From NCBI RefSeq assembly GCF_000014125.1, contig NC_008593.1, positions 1,550,001 through 1,614,000 on the forward strand: 64,000 nucleotides of DNA. Reading direction: 5' to 3'. A program made the translations under genes and the position numbers. Source of the stretch: Clostridium novyi NT (lineage in GTDB: Bacteria; Bacillota; Clostridia; Clostridiales; Clostridiaceae). Positions 36,359 to 45,065 of the stretch are shown in pieces; positions within the stretch are counted from its first letter, which is position 1; each line of letters opens with the position of its first letter. The notes beneath the pieces were generated by a model. The model was given only the letters and a program-made list of their open reading frames with translations, ran no database searches and was not told the origin of the DNA.

Positions 36359-37372
36359 CTATCTTACCCCTACAAAACCTTGTGTAGCATATAATTTACC
36401 ATCATTTGATATGCCTATTCCAAATCCTATTTGATTAAAGTCTTGTTTTATCATATTTGCATAATGTCCAGGTGAGTTTTTCCATTGATTAAATAATGCT
36501 TCAGCTAATTTATTTGGATCTTCTGAATAATAATTTTGTGCTATATTTTCTCCAACAAAGTTCCATGTATAATTAACTCTATTTAAATCATCTTTAAATA
36601 TGAAGTTACCATTTCTATCATTGTGAGAAAATTCTCCTGTCTTTGCCATATACTCTGAACGTTTTTCAGCTAAATTATTTAATACTTCTATACTTTTAAG
36701 TGGCGCTGCACCTTTTGATGCTCTAAGTTCATTAACTAGTTGAACCATTTTTTCATTAACTGCTTTTTTGTAAGCTGCAGTTAATTTTCCTTCTTCTTTC
36801 TTATTTAATGTAGTTTCTTTTTTAACTTCAGGTTTAACTTCCGATTTAACTTCTGGTTTTAAAGATTCATTCTTGTTCTCTTCTTTATTTAAATTTGAAT
36901 TACTTACCATTGCTTTGTTTTCAGTAGCTTCATTATTAACTTGTGGCTTGTCTTGATTTTTAACTTCTATTTCACTATTTTCTTTTACATCTTTGTTGTT
37001 ATTTTTTGATATTTCTAAATTTGCTTTTTTAGTTATATCATTATATTTAAATATATTTTCTTTCATGTTCATAGAAGTATAAGGATATACAACATAATTT
37101 GATACACATGTATTTGTATTATTAAACATAAACGGTTTATTTAATAATTTTACTATATCGTATGTATTTATTACCATTAAACTGCATGTCCTATTTTGTC
37201 CATTTAAATTTTTGCAAAGAATACTATAAAAATCCTCTCCTACATAGTTGTAAGTTCTGCATATGTCTTGTCTATAAAGTCTATTTACATTGATTCTTTC
37301 GGTAGCTTGTACGACATTTGGAATACTCATCATACCTGCCATAATTAATCCAGCTAAAACTTTTTTCTTCAT
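36359..37372 (-). CDS. Secreted CAP (SCP-like) domain protein
   Basis: Protein of 337 residues. Signal peptide at the N-terminus, a region to ~120 of unknown fold with two Cys-containing stretches, a low-complexity Lys/Glu/Asn linker (about 120-205), then a C-terminal CAP domain (YkwD type). The CAP domain shows VNELRASKGAAPL, FSHNDRNG, GENIAQNY and NSPGHYANMI, with the paired His and Glu residues of the CAP cavity. Such proteins are exported or spore-associated in Clostridia; the activity is unknown. ATG at 37372 is preceded by GGAGGTAC; the in-frame TTG upstream overlaps that site. Confidence 0.88.
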   Translation of the reverse strand: MKKKVLAGLIMAGMMSIPNVVQATERINVNRLYRQDICRTYNYVGEDFYSILCKNLNGQNRTCSLMVINTYDIVKLLNKPFMFNNTNTCVSNYVVYPYTSMNMKENIFKYNDITKKANLEISKNNNKDVKENSEIEVKNQDKPQVNNEATENKAMVSNSNLNKEENKNESLKPEVKSEVKPEVKKETTLNKKEEGKLTAAYKKAVNEKMVQLVNELRASKGAAPLKSIEVLNNLAEKRSEYMAKTGEFSHNDRNGNFIFKDDLNRVNYTWNFVGENIAQNYYSEDPNKLAEALFNQWKNSPGHYANMIKQDFNQIGFGIGISNDGKLYATQGFVGVR

Positions 37373-37457
37373 ATGTACCTCCAAACTTTATATTTATCCC
37401 TATATTTTATACTTTAGTAAGTTAATAGGATATCTAATAAAATTATAAAATATTTAT

Positions 37458-37488
37458 TTTAAATTTTCCAGTTACTATTCCTGGAAAT
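37458..37488 (-). terminator. Possible terminator after argJ
   Basis: Arms TTTTCCAG and CTGGAAA separated by about nine bases form a short stem in the argJ/CAP-gene gap, followed by an AT-rich run rather than a clean T tract. Confidence 0.4.
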
Positions 37489-37550
37489 TTTCTTTATTTT
37501 TCTATATATCCCTAATATATCGAATTTTTATATTTCTTTAAAGTATATTT

Positions 37551-38768
37551 TTAAGATCTATATGATGCATTTATTTTAATATAATTATATGTTAAATCAC
37601 ATCCCCAAGATGTAGCTGAAAAGCTGCCATCATGCAAATCTATAGTTATATTTACATATTCACTATCTATAATATCTTTAGCTAAATTTTCATTAAATTC
37701 TACCCCAACACTTCCTTTAACTATTTCCAAATATTGCTTTGAATTTTTTATAGATACATCTATATTATTTATATTAAAATCAGCTTCTGAATATCCTATA
37801 GCACACAAAATCCTTCCCCAATTGGCATCATTACCATATATAGCCGACTTAACCAAACTAGATTTGATCACCGATTTAGCACATTTTTTAGCATCCTTCA
37901 ATGTTCTGGAATTCAATATAGTACACTCTAATAATTTTGTAGCCCCCTCTCCATCTTTTGCAATCATTTTTGCAATTTCCTTATTTAAAAAGTCTAAAGC
38001 ATTTTTAAACTTAATATAATCTTCACTCTCATTACTTATTTTATTATTATTTGCAGCTCCATTAGCTAATATTATAACCGAGTCATTTGTACTAGTATCT
38101 CCATCTACGGAAATCATGTTATATGAATCTTCTACAGATTCCTTTAAAGCTTTACTAAGCATTTTTTTAGATATACTCGCATCAGTAACTATAAAGCTTA
38201 GCATAGTTCCCATATTGGGATGTATCATACCCGAACCTTTTGCAATAGCACTAATTAGTACTTTTTTATTATCTATCTCTACTTCCAAAGTAAGTTTTTT
38301 AATATAAGTATCTGTTGTCTTTATAGCTTCAGCAGCATCATTTGCATTTCCATATTCTAATGAATCACATGCATTTTTTATCCCATTTTCTATATTTTTC
38401 ATAGGAAGTTGTTCTCCAATTACACCCGTGGAACATACCAATACATCATTTTTACACAAATTTAAATACTTAGCTGTAATTTCACACATATTATTTGCAT
38501 TTTCTAAACCTTGTTTTCCAGTACAAGCATTTGCATATCCACTATTTACAATTATAGCTTGCGTATTTTCAAAAGTTATCTTTTCCATATCTACTATAAT
38601 TGGCGCTGCTTTCATTTTATTTTTAGTAAATGTAGCTGCTGACACCGCTGGTTTTTCACTATATATTAAGCATATATCTTTTTTAGAATTTTTTTTGAGA
38701 CCACAACTTACCCCAGTAGCCTTAAAGTAAGGAACATCAGTTAAATTTTTATTTTCTAATATTTTCAT
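37551..38768 (-). CDS. argJ: Bifunctional ornithine acetyltransferase / N-acetylglutamate synthase
   Basis: Protein of 405 residues. It transfers acetyl from N-acetylornithine to glutamate and may also make N-acetylglutamate from acetyl-CoA. The self-cleavage motif reads KGSGMIHPNMGTMLSF; cleavage is expected before the Thr, giving alpha and beta chains, with Gly where Ala is more usual. NSGYANACTG and STGVIGEQLPM are further hallmarks. It follows argC by 24 bases on the minus strand. With argB and argD across the divergent promoter it completes glutamate to ornithine. Confidence 0.95.
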   Translation of the reverse strand: MKILENKNLTDVPYFKATGVSCGLKKNSKKDICLIYSEKPAVSAATFTKNKMKAAPIIVDMEKITFENTQAIIVNSGYANACTGKQGLENANNMCEITAKYLNLCKNDVLVCSTGVIGEQLPMKNIENGIKNACDSLEYGNANDAAEAIKTTDTYIKKLTLEVEIDNKKVLISAIAKGSGMIHPNMGTMLSFIVTDASISKKMLSKALKESVEDSYNMISVDGDTSTNDSVIILANGAANNNKISNESEDYIKFKNALDFLNKEIAKMIAKDGEGATKLLECTILNSRTLKDAKKCAKSVIKSSLVKSAIYGNDANWGRILCAIGYSEADFNINNIDVSIKNSKQYLEIVKGSVGVEFNENLAKDIIDSEYVNITIDLHDGSFSATSWGCDLTYNYIKINASYRS

Positions 38769-38792
38769 TTAAAGCACCCCTTTTTTTATTTA

Positions 38793-39830
38793 CTATATCA
38801 TCATAGATGGAATATTTAATCCGGTTTTCTCATCTATTCCAAATAATATATTCATATTTTGTACAGCTTGACTAGCTGCCCCTTTCATTAAATTATCTAT
38901 AACTGAAGACACTATAACCTTATTAGTTCTTTCATCAATATTCACATTCATATTACAAAAGTTAGAATTCTTTATCCACTTTACTTCAACCAGTTCTTTC
39001 ATCACTTTTATAAAATAATCATTTTCATAGAACTTTTCATATGCCTCTTCTAACTGTACTTTGTTTAAATCTTTTTTTAAAGTTGCATAACAGGTAGCAA
39101 ATATTCCCCTATTTATAGGTACTAAATGAGGAGTAAATGTAAGTTTTATATCTTCTTTACAAAACCTTGAAAGTTCTTGTTCTATTTCCGGAGTATGCCT
39201 ATGATTTCCAATTCCATAGGCCTTCATAGTTTCATTGCATTCACAGTATAATGATTGAGTTTTTAATGCTCTTCCTGCTCCTGAAACTCCTGATTTTGCA
39301 TCTACTATTATAGAACCTTTTTCTACTAAGTCTAATTTAATCAATGGAGCCAAAGCTAATATGCTTGCAGTAGCATAACATCCTGGATTACAAATTAACG
39401 AAGCTTTTTTTATATCTTTTCTAAATAATTCAGGTAATCCATATACTGAATATTTAAGAACTTCTTTTAAAGGATGCTCAATTTTATACCATTTTTCATA
39501 TTCTTTAGAATCTTTTAATCTAAAATCCCCACTTAAATCTATAACTTTTATCCCTAAATTCAAAGAATACTTTACCATTTCAAAAGATTTTCCATGAGGC
39601 AAAGCCATAAATACAATATCTACATCTTTAAGTCTGGTTTTCACCTCTTTTATATTTATACAAGTTGTTTCAACAAATCCTTTGTAATTATTATATACAG
39701 AATTGAAGGAATATCCTGCATAATTATACGAACTTAAAAATACTATTTCTACATTTGGATGAATTTTTAAAAGCCATACAAGTTGCTGACCTATATATCC
39801 TGTAGAACCTATAATCCCCACTTTTATCAT
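38793..39830 (-). CDS. argC: N-acetyl-gamma-glutamyl-phosphate reductase
   Basis: Protein of 345 residues. The NADP loop GSTGYIGQQL is at the N-terminus, the catalytic Cys in CNPGCYATA, and the GNHRHTPEIEQ motif carries the substrate-binding His. It reduces N-acetylglutamyl phosphate made by ArgB. It is the first gene of argCJ, with AAAGGAGGCGC as ribosome site and a promoter overlapped by an ARG-box-like sequence. Confidence 0.96.
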   Translation of the reverse strand: MIKVGIIGSTGYIGQQLVWLLKIHPNVEIVFLSSYNYAGYSFNSVYNNYKGFVETTCINIKEVKTRLKDVDIVFMALPHGKSFEMVKYSLNLGIKVIDLSGDFRLKDSKEYEKWYKIEHPLKEVLKYSVYGLPELFRKDIKKASLICNPGCYATASILALAPLIKLDLVEKGSIIVDAKSGVSGAGRALKTQSLYCECNETMKAYGIGNHRHTPEIEQELSRFCKEDIKLTFTPHLVPINRGIFATCYATLKKDLNKVQLEEAYEKFYENDYFIKVMKELVEVKWIKNSNFCNMNVNIDERTNKVIVSSVIDNLMKGAASQAVQNMNILFGIDEKTGLNIPSMMI

Positions 39831-39860
39831 TTAAAGCGCCTCCTTTAATAATATACTGAA

Positions 39861-39889
39861 ATTATACACGTTTAAGCATAATTATTCAA
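39861..39889 (-). promoter_or_regulatory. argCJ promoter
   Basis: Minus-strand TTGAAT (39884-39889), 17-base spacer and TATAAT (39861-39866). The ARG-box-like site at 39875-39889 covers its -35 box. Confidence 0.8.
39875..39889 (-). promoter_or_regulatory. ARG-box-like operator 1
   Basis: Minus-strand TTGAATAATTATGCT fits most of the ArgR/AhrC half-palindromic consensus TGAAT-4-ATTCA. It differs by one base from the second copy 73 bp away. Confidence 0.6.
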
Positions 39890-39926
39890 GTATTTTAATT
39901 TTTATGTATATTTTCTATAATTTTCA

Positions 39927-39955
39927 TTGAATCTTTATTACATTTATAGTATAAT
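39927..39955 (+). promoter_or_regulatory. argBD promoter
   Basis: TTGAAT (39927-39932), 17-base spacer and TATAAT (39950-39955). The ARG-box-like site at 39948-39962 covers its -10 box. Confidence 0.8.
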
Positions 39956-39962
39956 TATTCAA
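39948..39962 (-). promoter_or_regulatory. ARG-box-like operator 2
   Basis: Minus-strand TTGAATAATTATACT, 14 of 15 identical to operator 1 and in the same orientation. The 73-bp distance is about seven helical turns, allowing one ArgR hexamer to bridge both sites. Confidence 0.6.
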
Positions 39963-39975
39963 AATTGGAAGGGGG

Positions 39976-40830
39976 ATGTTTCAACTGGAAAGTCTAAAAA
40001 ATAAAATCATAGTTATAAAATATGGTGGAAGTATATTTCATACTCTTAAAAATAATAAAAGTTTTATAGAAGATTTGAAAACTTTAAAAAAGTGTGGGGC
40101 AAATATAATAATTATTCACGGTGGTGGCAATGAAATTTCTAAATGGCTAAAAAAATTACAAATTAATAATAAATTTATAAACGGACTAAGGGTTACTGAC
40201 AGCACTACAATAGAAATAGTTGAGATGGTTTTATCAGGTAAAATAAATAAACAGTTAGTATCAACTCTCTCAAAAGAAGGTATAAATTCTATTGGTTTAA
40301 GTGGTGTAGATAATAACTTATTATTGTGCAAAAAAAAATATACTTTTGTAAATGAAATAAAAAAAGATTTAGGATATGTAGGAGAAATTTATAAAGTAAA
40401 TACAGATCTATTAATTAATATTATGAATTTAGGAATTATACCTATAATTTCTCCTATTGGTACTGATATAAATGGAAATAGGTATAATATAAATGCCGAT
40501 TATGCTGCGTCTTCCATAAGTTCAGCATTAAATGCAAATAGACTAATAATATTAACTGACGTTGATGGTATATATAAAAATATAAATGATTCAAGTTCTC
40601 TAATTGAAAATATAAACTTAACTTCAATAAAAAAGTATATAAAAAATGGTATTGTAAACAATGGTATGATTCCTAAACTTCAGTGTTGCAGTCATTCCAT
40701 AGAACATGGCACCAAAAGTGTTCAATTGATAAATGGTAATAGAAGTCATTGCATATACAATGCACTTTTTAATAAATGTGGAACTAAAATTGTTAAAGGA
40801 GATGATTTAAAATGCCAAAAAGCAATTTAA
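39976..40830 (+). CDS. argB: Acetylglutamate kinase
   Basis: Protein of 284 residues of the amino-acid kinase family. Motifs: IKYGGSIF and [10 protein letters not shown] for the phosphates, [19 protein letters not shown] for substrate, LTDVDGIY, and GGMIPK-like [10 protein letters not shown]. It phosphorylates N-acetylglutamate. The ATG sits directly after GGAAGGGGG, an unusually short spacing; an in-frame CTG three codons on has better spacing, so the true start is slightly uncertain. It overlaps argD by 19 bases. Confidence 0.95.
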
Positions 40831-41978
40831 TGAATACTTACAATAGAAAAGATGTAATATTTAAAAAAGGCATAGGTAGCAAATTATATGATGTTAATGG
40901 AGAGGAATATTTAGATTTTGTATCTGGTATAGCTGTAAATTGTTTAGGACATAGCAATGCTTCTATAATATCCACTATAAAAAATCAATGTGAAAAACTT
41001 ATGCATATCTCAAATTACTATTGGAATGAACAAACCATATCTCTTGCAGAAAAATTGTGCAAATTAAGTGATCACGATAAAGCATTTTTCTGCAATAGTG
41101 GAACTGAAGCTTGTGAAGCTGCTATAAAACTTGCTAGAAAATATGGTAGCTTAATAAATAAAAATAAAAATGTAATAATTCATATGAAAAACTCTTTTCA
41201 TGGAAGAACTTTAGGTGCCCTTTCAATAACCTATAATGAAAATTACAAAACACCTTTTTATCCACTAATAGATAGAATAAAGACAGTGGAATTTAATAAT
41301 ATAGACGAATTAAAAGATAAAATGAATGATGAAGTATGTGGAGTCATAATAGAACCAATTCAAGGAGAAGGTGGAATAAAAGTATCCAATAAAGATTTTT
41401 TAAAAGAAGCAAGAAAACTTTGTGATAAATTTAATAGTGTATTAATATTCGACGAAGTACAATGCGGCATAGGCCGTACAGGTAAACTTTTTGCATACAA
41501 GAACTTTGATGTAATACCTGATGTTGTTTGTATGGCTAAAGGATTAGGAGGAGGATTTCCCATAGGTGCAATTATTGCTAAAAATAAATTTGCTAATGCC
41601 TTTAAGCCAGGTGATCATGGAAACACCTTTGGAGGAAATCCACTGGCTTGTACCGTAGCATTAACAGTATTAAAAGAATTGACTGAAAATCACATTATAG
41701 ATGAAATTCCAAAGAAAAGTAATTACTTAATACAAAAATTATCTTTACTTAAAGATAATTATAAAATTATAGAAGAAATTAGAGGCAAAGGTCTACTTCT
41801 TGGAATTAAAGTTAACATTAATTGCAATAAAATAGTTGATTCTTGTTTTAATAAAAAACTTTTAGTAATAAGCGCTAATGATAATGTAATACGACTTCTT
41901 CCACCTCTTAACGTTTCTAAAGATGACATTGATTTAGCTATAAATACCCTATCCCTTGTTTTTGAAGAATTGCAATAA
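40812..41978 (+). CDS. argD: Acetylornithine aminotransferase
   Basis: Protein of 388 residues, a class-III PLP aminotransferase. [15 protein letters not shown] binds the PLP phosphate, [13 protein letters not shown] holds the ring Asp, and [15 protein letters not shown] has the Schiff-base Lys. The start at 40812 was preferred over a later ATG because AAAGGAG lies nine bases upstream inside argB. It acts after ArgC and before ArgJ. Confidence 0.96.
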
Positions 41979-42003
41979 ATAAGTATATATGATATACTTA
42001 TTT
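41977..42003. terminator. Hairpin after argD
   Basis: A 12-bp stem AAATAAGTATAT / ATATACTTATTT with a three-base loop starts at the argD stop codon. The T tract is short, so it is a weaker terminator. Confidence 0.6.
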
Positions 42004-42038
42004 ATCATAAAAAGTATAAATTATTCAATAATAATATA

Positions 42039-42078
42039 AGACAGTTCGTAACCATCCTGTCTATAAACAAAACTAGGA
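42039..42078 (+). promoter_or_regulatory. preQ1-I riboswitch
   Basis: P1 stem AGACAG (42039-42044) with CTGTCT (42057-42062), loop TTCGTAACCATC, then the A-rich tail ATAAACAAAACTAGG (from 42063). This matches the class-I preQ1 aptamer layout, closely the Thermoanaerobacter tengcongensis example with its TCG..TAACC loop and AACAAAACAAGG tail. It heads the queuosine operon. Confidence 0.9.
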
Positions 42079-42085
42079 CTTTATT

Positions 42086-42110
42086 AAACTACCGTCTTAG
42101 GTAGTTTTTT
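42086..42110 (+). terminator. Terminator of the preQ1 switch
   Basis: AAACTACC (42086-42093) pairs with GGTAGTTT (42100-42107) and is followed by T's. Its 3' arm plus the next bases (42102-42118) can instead pair with the riboswitch tail (42061-42075) apart from a two-base bulge. That gives an antiterminator when no ligand holds the tail. Confidence 0.85.
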
Positions 42111-42117
42111 GTTTATA

Positions 42118-42138
42118 GGGCAGCTATGCCCTTTTTTT
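42118..42138 (+). terminator. Second leader terminator of the queuosine operon
   Basis: GGGCA (42118-42122), loop GCTA, TGCCC (42127-42131) and seven T's. The first G lies at the end of the antiterminator pairing partner, so both terminators may respond together. Confidence 0.65.
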
Positions 42139-42191
42139 AATGTCCTTTTTTAACTATGTCATGTATGACATTAAAACGAAAGGAGAAAACA

Positions 42192-43190
42192 ATGAAGAAA
42201 ATAGGATTAACAACAACAGTCCCTATTGAAATTTTACTTACAGCAAAATACATACCTGTTGATCTTAATAACATCTTTATAACTTCATATGATTATTTAA
42301 AATACATTGATATTGCTGAAAAAGATGGATTTCCAAAAAATATTTGTTCTTGGATTAAAGGAATTTATGGAGTTTGTATAAGTGAAGAAATAGAAGAAAT
42401 CATAGGTGTTGTTGAAGGTGATTGTTCAAACACTAAAATTCTAACTGAAGTATTATCTATGAAAGGAATTAAGGTACACCCTTTCTCATTTCCTCATAAC
42501 CATACCTTAAATGATGTTAAAACAGAAATAGATAAATTCATGAATTTATTTAATGTTGAAATTAATGAAGTAGAGAAAACTCGAAAAAAACTAAACTCAA
42601 TTAGAAATCTTTCTAAAACAATAGACAAGCTAACTTATATTGATTACAAAGCAACAGGATTTGAAAATCATCTATACCAAGTAAGTTTAAGCGATTTTAA
42701 TGGTAATCCTGATGATTTCAAAATAACTCTCAAAAACGGAATTTCAGATATAAAAAAAAGAAATTCAAATCCTCCCCTACTTAAACTTGGGTATATAGGA
42801 GTTCCTCCTATGACTTCTGATCTATATTCTTTTGTTGAAAAATTTAATGGACAAATTATATATAACGAAGTTCAAAGAGAATTTGCATTTCCACGAGCTG
42901 ACATATGTGAGAATATATACGAACAATATTATGACTATACATATCCTTATGACAATAACTTTAGAATTAAAGAAATAAAAAAACAAATAAAAATGAGAAA
43001 GTTAGATGGACTTATCCACTACACTCAATCATTTTGCCATAGAGCTATTGAAGATATTATCCTAAAAGAAAATTTGGACATACCTATTTTAAATGTTCAA
43101 GGTGATAAACTAAATGTTTTAGATTCTAGAACAAAATTAAGATTAGAAGCTTTTATGGATATGTTACTTGATTTAAAAAGGAGAAAATAA
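42192..43190 (+). CDS. 2-hydroxyacyl-CoA-dehydratase-like iron-sulfur reductase in the queuosine operon
   Basis: Protein of 332 residues of the HgdB/BcrC/double-cubane protein superfamily. It is single (no second subunit gene), with five Cys at positions 52 (NICSW), 62 (GVCIS), 78 (EGDCSN), 239 (DICEN) and 282 (SFCHRA). The C-terminal IPILNVQGD...RLEAFMDML segment is typical. ATG 42192 has AAAGGAG upstream; an earlier ATG at 42156 has none. It is directly followed by its activator and then queD, queE, queC, all behind a preQ1 riboswitch. I infer an ATP-driven low-potential reduction in queuosine metabolism, e.g. nitrile reduction of preQ0 in place of QueF, or epoxyqueuosine reduction. No acyl-CoA gene is nearby. 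Confidence 0.8.
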   Translation: MKKIGLTTTVPIEILLTAKYIPVDLNNIFITSYDYLKYIDIAEKDGFPKNICSWIKGIYGVCISEEIEEIIGVVEGDCSNTKILTEVLSMKGIKVHPFSFPHNHTLNDVKTEIDKFMNLFNVEINEVEKTRKKLNSIRNLSKTIDKLTYIDYKATGFENHLYQVSLSDFNGNPDDFKITLKNGISDIKKRNSNPPLLKLGYIGVPPMTSDLYSFVEKFNGQIIYNEVQREFAFPRADICENIYEQYYDYTYPYDNNFRIKEIKKQIKMRKLDGLIHYTQSFCHRAIEDIILKENLDIPILNVQGDKLNVLDSRTKLRLEAFMDMLLDLKRRK

Positions 43191-43949
43191 ATGAAAACAC
43201 TTGGAATTGACCTTGGAAGTCGTGAAGTAAAAATAGTGCTAATGGAAAATCACAGCATAGTTCATGCACAAAAGATAAGTACCATGTCCTTTTATAGAGA
43301 TTACTGCACATATAACGGAAAAATATTAGTAGATTTAGAAAAACTAAATATAAAAAATGTAGATAAATTTGTATCCACAGGATATGGCAGAAATAATACA
43401 AACTTAAATATATTCCACCCTATCAATGAAATAAAAGCCCATGTATACGGTGCATTTTATGAAACTAATCTAAAAGACTTTACTCTTTTAGATATTGGTG
43501 GACAAGATGTCAAAGTAGTAAAAGTTGAAAAAGGATTTATAACAGATTTAGAGCTTAACGATAAATGTGCCGCTTCCTGTGGTAGATATCTAGAAAACAT
43601 GGCAAATATCCTTGAGGTTTCCCTTGACTACATGAGCAATTACTTTGAAAATCCAGTGGAACTAAACTCAACTTGTGCCGTATTTTCAGAATCTGAGTTA
43701 ATAGGAAAAATTGCTGAAGGAATAAACACTGAAAGACTATGTGCTAGTGTTAACTATTCCCTCTATAAAAAACTAAAACCCATGTTAAGTAACTTTAAAG
43801 ACAAAACACTTATTTTAACAGGGGGAGTATCCCAAAACTCATCAATTAAAAAATATTTACAAAATGATTATAACAAGACTATTTCTTTAAATAATCCTCA
43901 ATTTAACGGTGCCATAGGATGTTGTTATTATGGCGAAAACTTTTTATAA
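43191..43949 (+). CDS. ATP-dependent activator of the queuosine-operon reductase
   Basis: Protein of 252 residues of the HgdC/HadI archerase family. GIDLGSREVKIV, STGYGR, LDIGGQDVK, the bridging-cluster Cys 126 (NDKCAASCGRY) and Cys 162 (STCAVFSESE), and LTGGVSQNS are intact. Compared with the usual NDKCAAGTGRF the glycine-threonine pair is Ser-Cys. Its ATG follows the reductase stop codon directly, with AAAGGAG at good spacing. It should deliver single low-potential electrons to the protein encoded just upstream. Known members serve CoA dehydratases, benzoyl-CoA reductases or double-cubane proteins; the queuosine setting is the unusual point. Confidence 0.88.
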   Translation: MKTLGIDLGSREVKIVLMENHSIVHAQKISTMSFYRDYCTYNGKILVDLEKLNIKNVDKFVSTGYGRNNTNLNIFHPINEIKAHVYGAFYETNLKDFTLLDIGGQDVKVVKVEKGFITDLELNDKCAASCGRYLENMANILEVSLDYMSNYFENPVELNSTCAVFSESELIGKIAEGINTERLCASVNYSLYKKLKPMLSNFKDKTLILTGGVSQNSSIKKYLQNDYNKTISLNNPQFNGAIGCCYYGENFL

Positions 43950-43963
43950 AGGAGATTATTATT

Positions 43964-44383
43964 ATGTATATTTTAAAAACAAAACAAAGTTTTGATAGCG
44001 CCCACTTTCTCTCAGAGTATGATGGAAAGTGCAGTAACATACATGGTCATAGATGGACAGTTGAAATAGAAATACAATCTGAAACTTTAAATCCTACTGG
44101 TAAACTTAAAGGCATGATAGTTGACTTTGGAGATTTTAAAAAAGATTTAAAGTCTATAGTGGATTTTTATGATCACTCTTTAATAATAGAACAAAATTCT
44201 ATGAAGTTAGAAGCTCTAGACAATTTAAAAAATGATGGTTTTAGGATTATTGAGGTTGAATTTAGACCTACAGCTGAAAATCTTGCTCATCATTTTTTTA
44301 ATCTTATGGAACAAAAAGGATATAACGTAAGAAAATCTACAATTTATGAAACACCAAATAACTGTGCTACATTCCAAAGATGA
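43964..44383 (+). CDS. queD: 6-carboxy-tetrahydropterin synthase
   Basis: Protein of 139 residues. Zinc His residues are in FDSAHFL and NIHGHRW, the catalytic Cys in DGKCSNIHGH, and DHSLI and the late EVEFRPTAENLA glutamate complete the site. It converts dihydroneopterin triphosphate to CPH4 in the queuosine/7-deazaguanine pathway. ATG 43964 is preceded by AAAGGAGAT; upstream in-frame codons overlap the activator gene and were rejected. Confidence 0.95.
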   Translation: MYILKTKQSFDSAHFLSEYDGKCSNIHGHRWTVEIEIQSETLNPTGKLKGMIVDFGDFKKDLKSIVDFYDHSLIIEQNSMKLEALDNLKNDGFRIIEVEFRPTAENLAHHFFNLMEQKGYNVRKSTIYETPNNCATFQR

Positions 44384-44393
44384 GGTGAAATAA

Positions 44394-45062
44394 ATGAATT
44401 ATAAAGTAGTAGAAAAATTTATAAGTATTAACGGCGAAGGAAAATCTTCTGGACAATTATCAGTATTTATACGATTTGCAGGTTGCAATTTAAATTGTAG
44501 TTACTGCGATACAAAGTGGGCAAATGAAGAAAAGGCCCCCTACTCTATTATGACGGAAAAAGAAATATATGAATATATAAAACTAACAGAAATTAAAAAT
44601 GTAACCTTAACTGGAGGCGAACCCCTACTTCAAGAAGGAATACTAACGCTACTAAAACTTCTATGTAGTGATGAAAATCTAAATATAGAAATAGAAACTA
44701 ACGGAAGTATTCCATTAAAAGATTTCACTTCAATTAAAAATAACCCTCCTAAGTTTACAATGGATTACAAACTTCCTTATAGCAACATGGAAAATCATAT
44801 GATTACTGATAACTTTAATTATTTAACTAAAAAAGATGTCATTAAATTTGTAGTGGCTAATAAAAATGATTTACAAAAACTGAAATCTATAATATATAAA
44901 TACAACCTTATAGATAAAACCAACATTTATATTAGTCCCGTATATGGTGAAATAGAAATGAATTCAATAGTAGAATTTATGAAGGAAAACAAATTAAATG
45001 GAGTTACCCTCCAAATGCAACTGCACAAAATTATTTGGGATCCTAATAAAAGAGGTGTTTAA
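44394..45062 (+). CDS. queE: 7-carboxy-7-deazaguanine synthase (radical SAM)
   Basis: Protein of 222 residues. The radical-SAM cluster motif is CNLNCSYC (C-x3-C-x2-C) after RFAGC, and LTGGEPLLQ is the SAM-binding GGE motif. It rearranges CPH4 to CDG. It lies 10 bases after queD with AGGTGAA as ribosome site and 3 bases before queC. Confidence 0.95.
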   Translation: MNYKVVEKFISINGEGKSSGQLSVFIRFAGCNLNCSYCDTKWANEEKAPYSIMTEKEIYEYIKLTEIKNVTLTGGEPLLQEGILTLLKLLCSDENLNIEIETNGSIPLKDFTSIKNNPPKFTMDYKLPYSNMENHMITDNFNYLTKKDVIKFVVANKNDLQKLKSIIYKYNLIDKTNIYISPVYGEIEMNSIVEFMKENKLNGVTLQMQLHKIIWDPNKRGV

Positions 45063-45065
45063 TAA

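Noticed and set aside
42156..42191. Earlier ATG for the queuosine-operon reductase, adding 12 residues
   Set aside because: It lacks a ribosome site and lies in a small leader hairpin (ATGTCA/TGACAT), whereas ATG 42192 has a good AAAGGAG.
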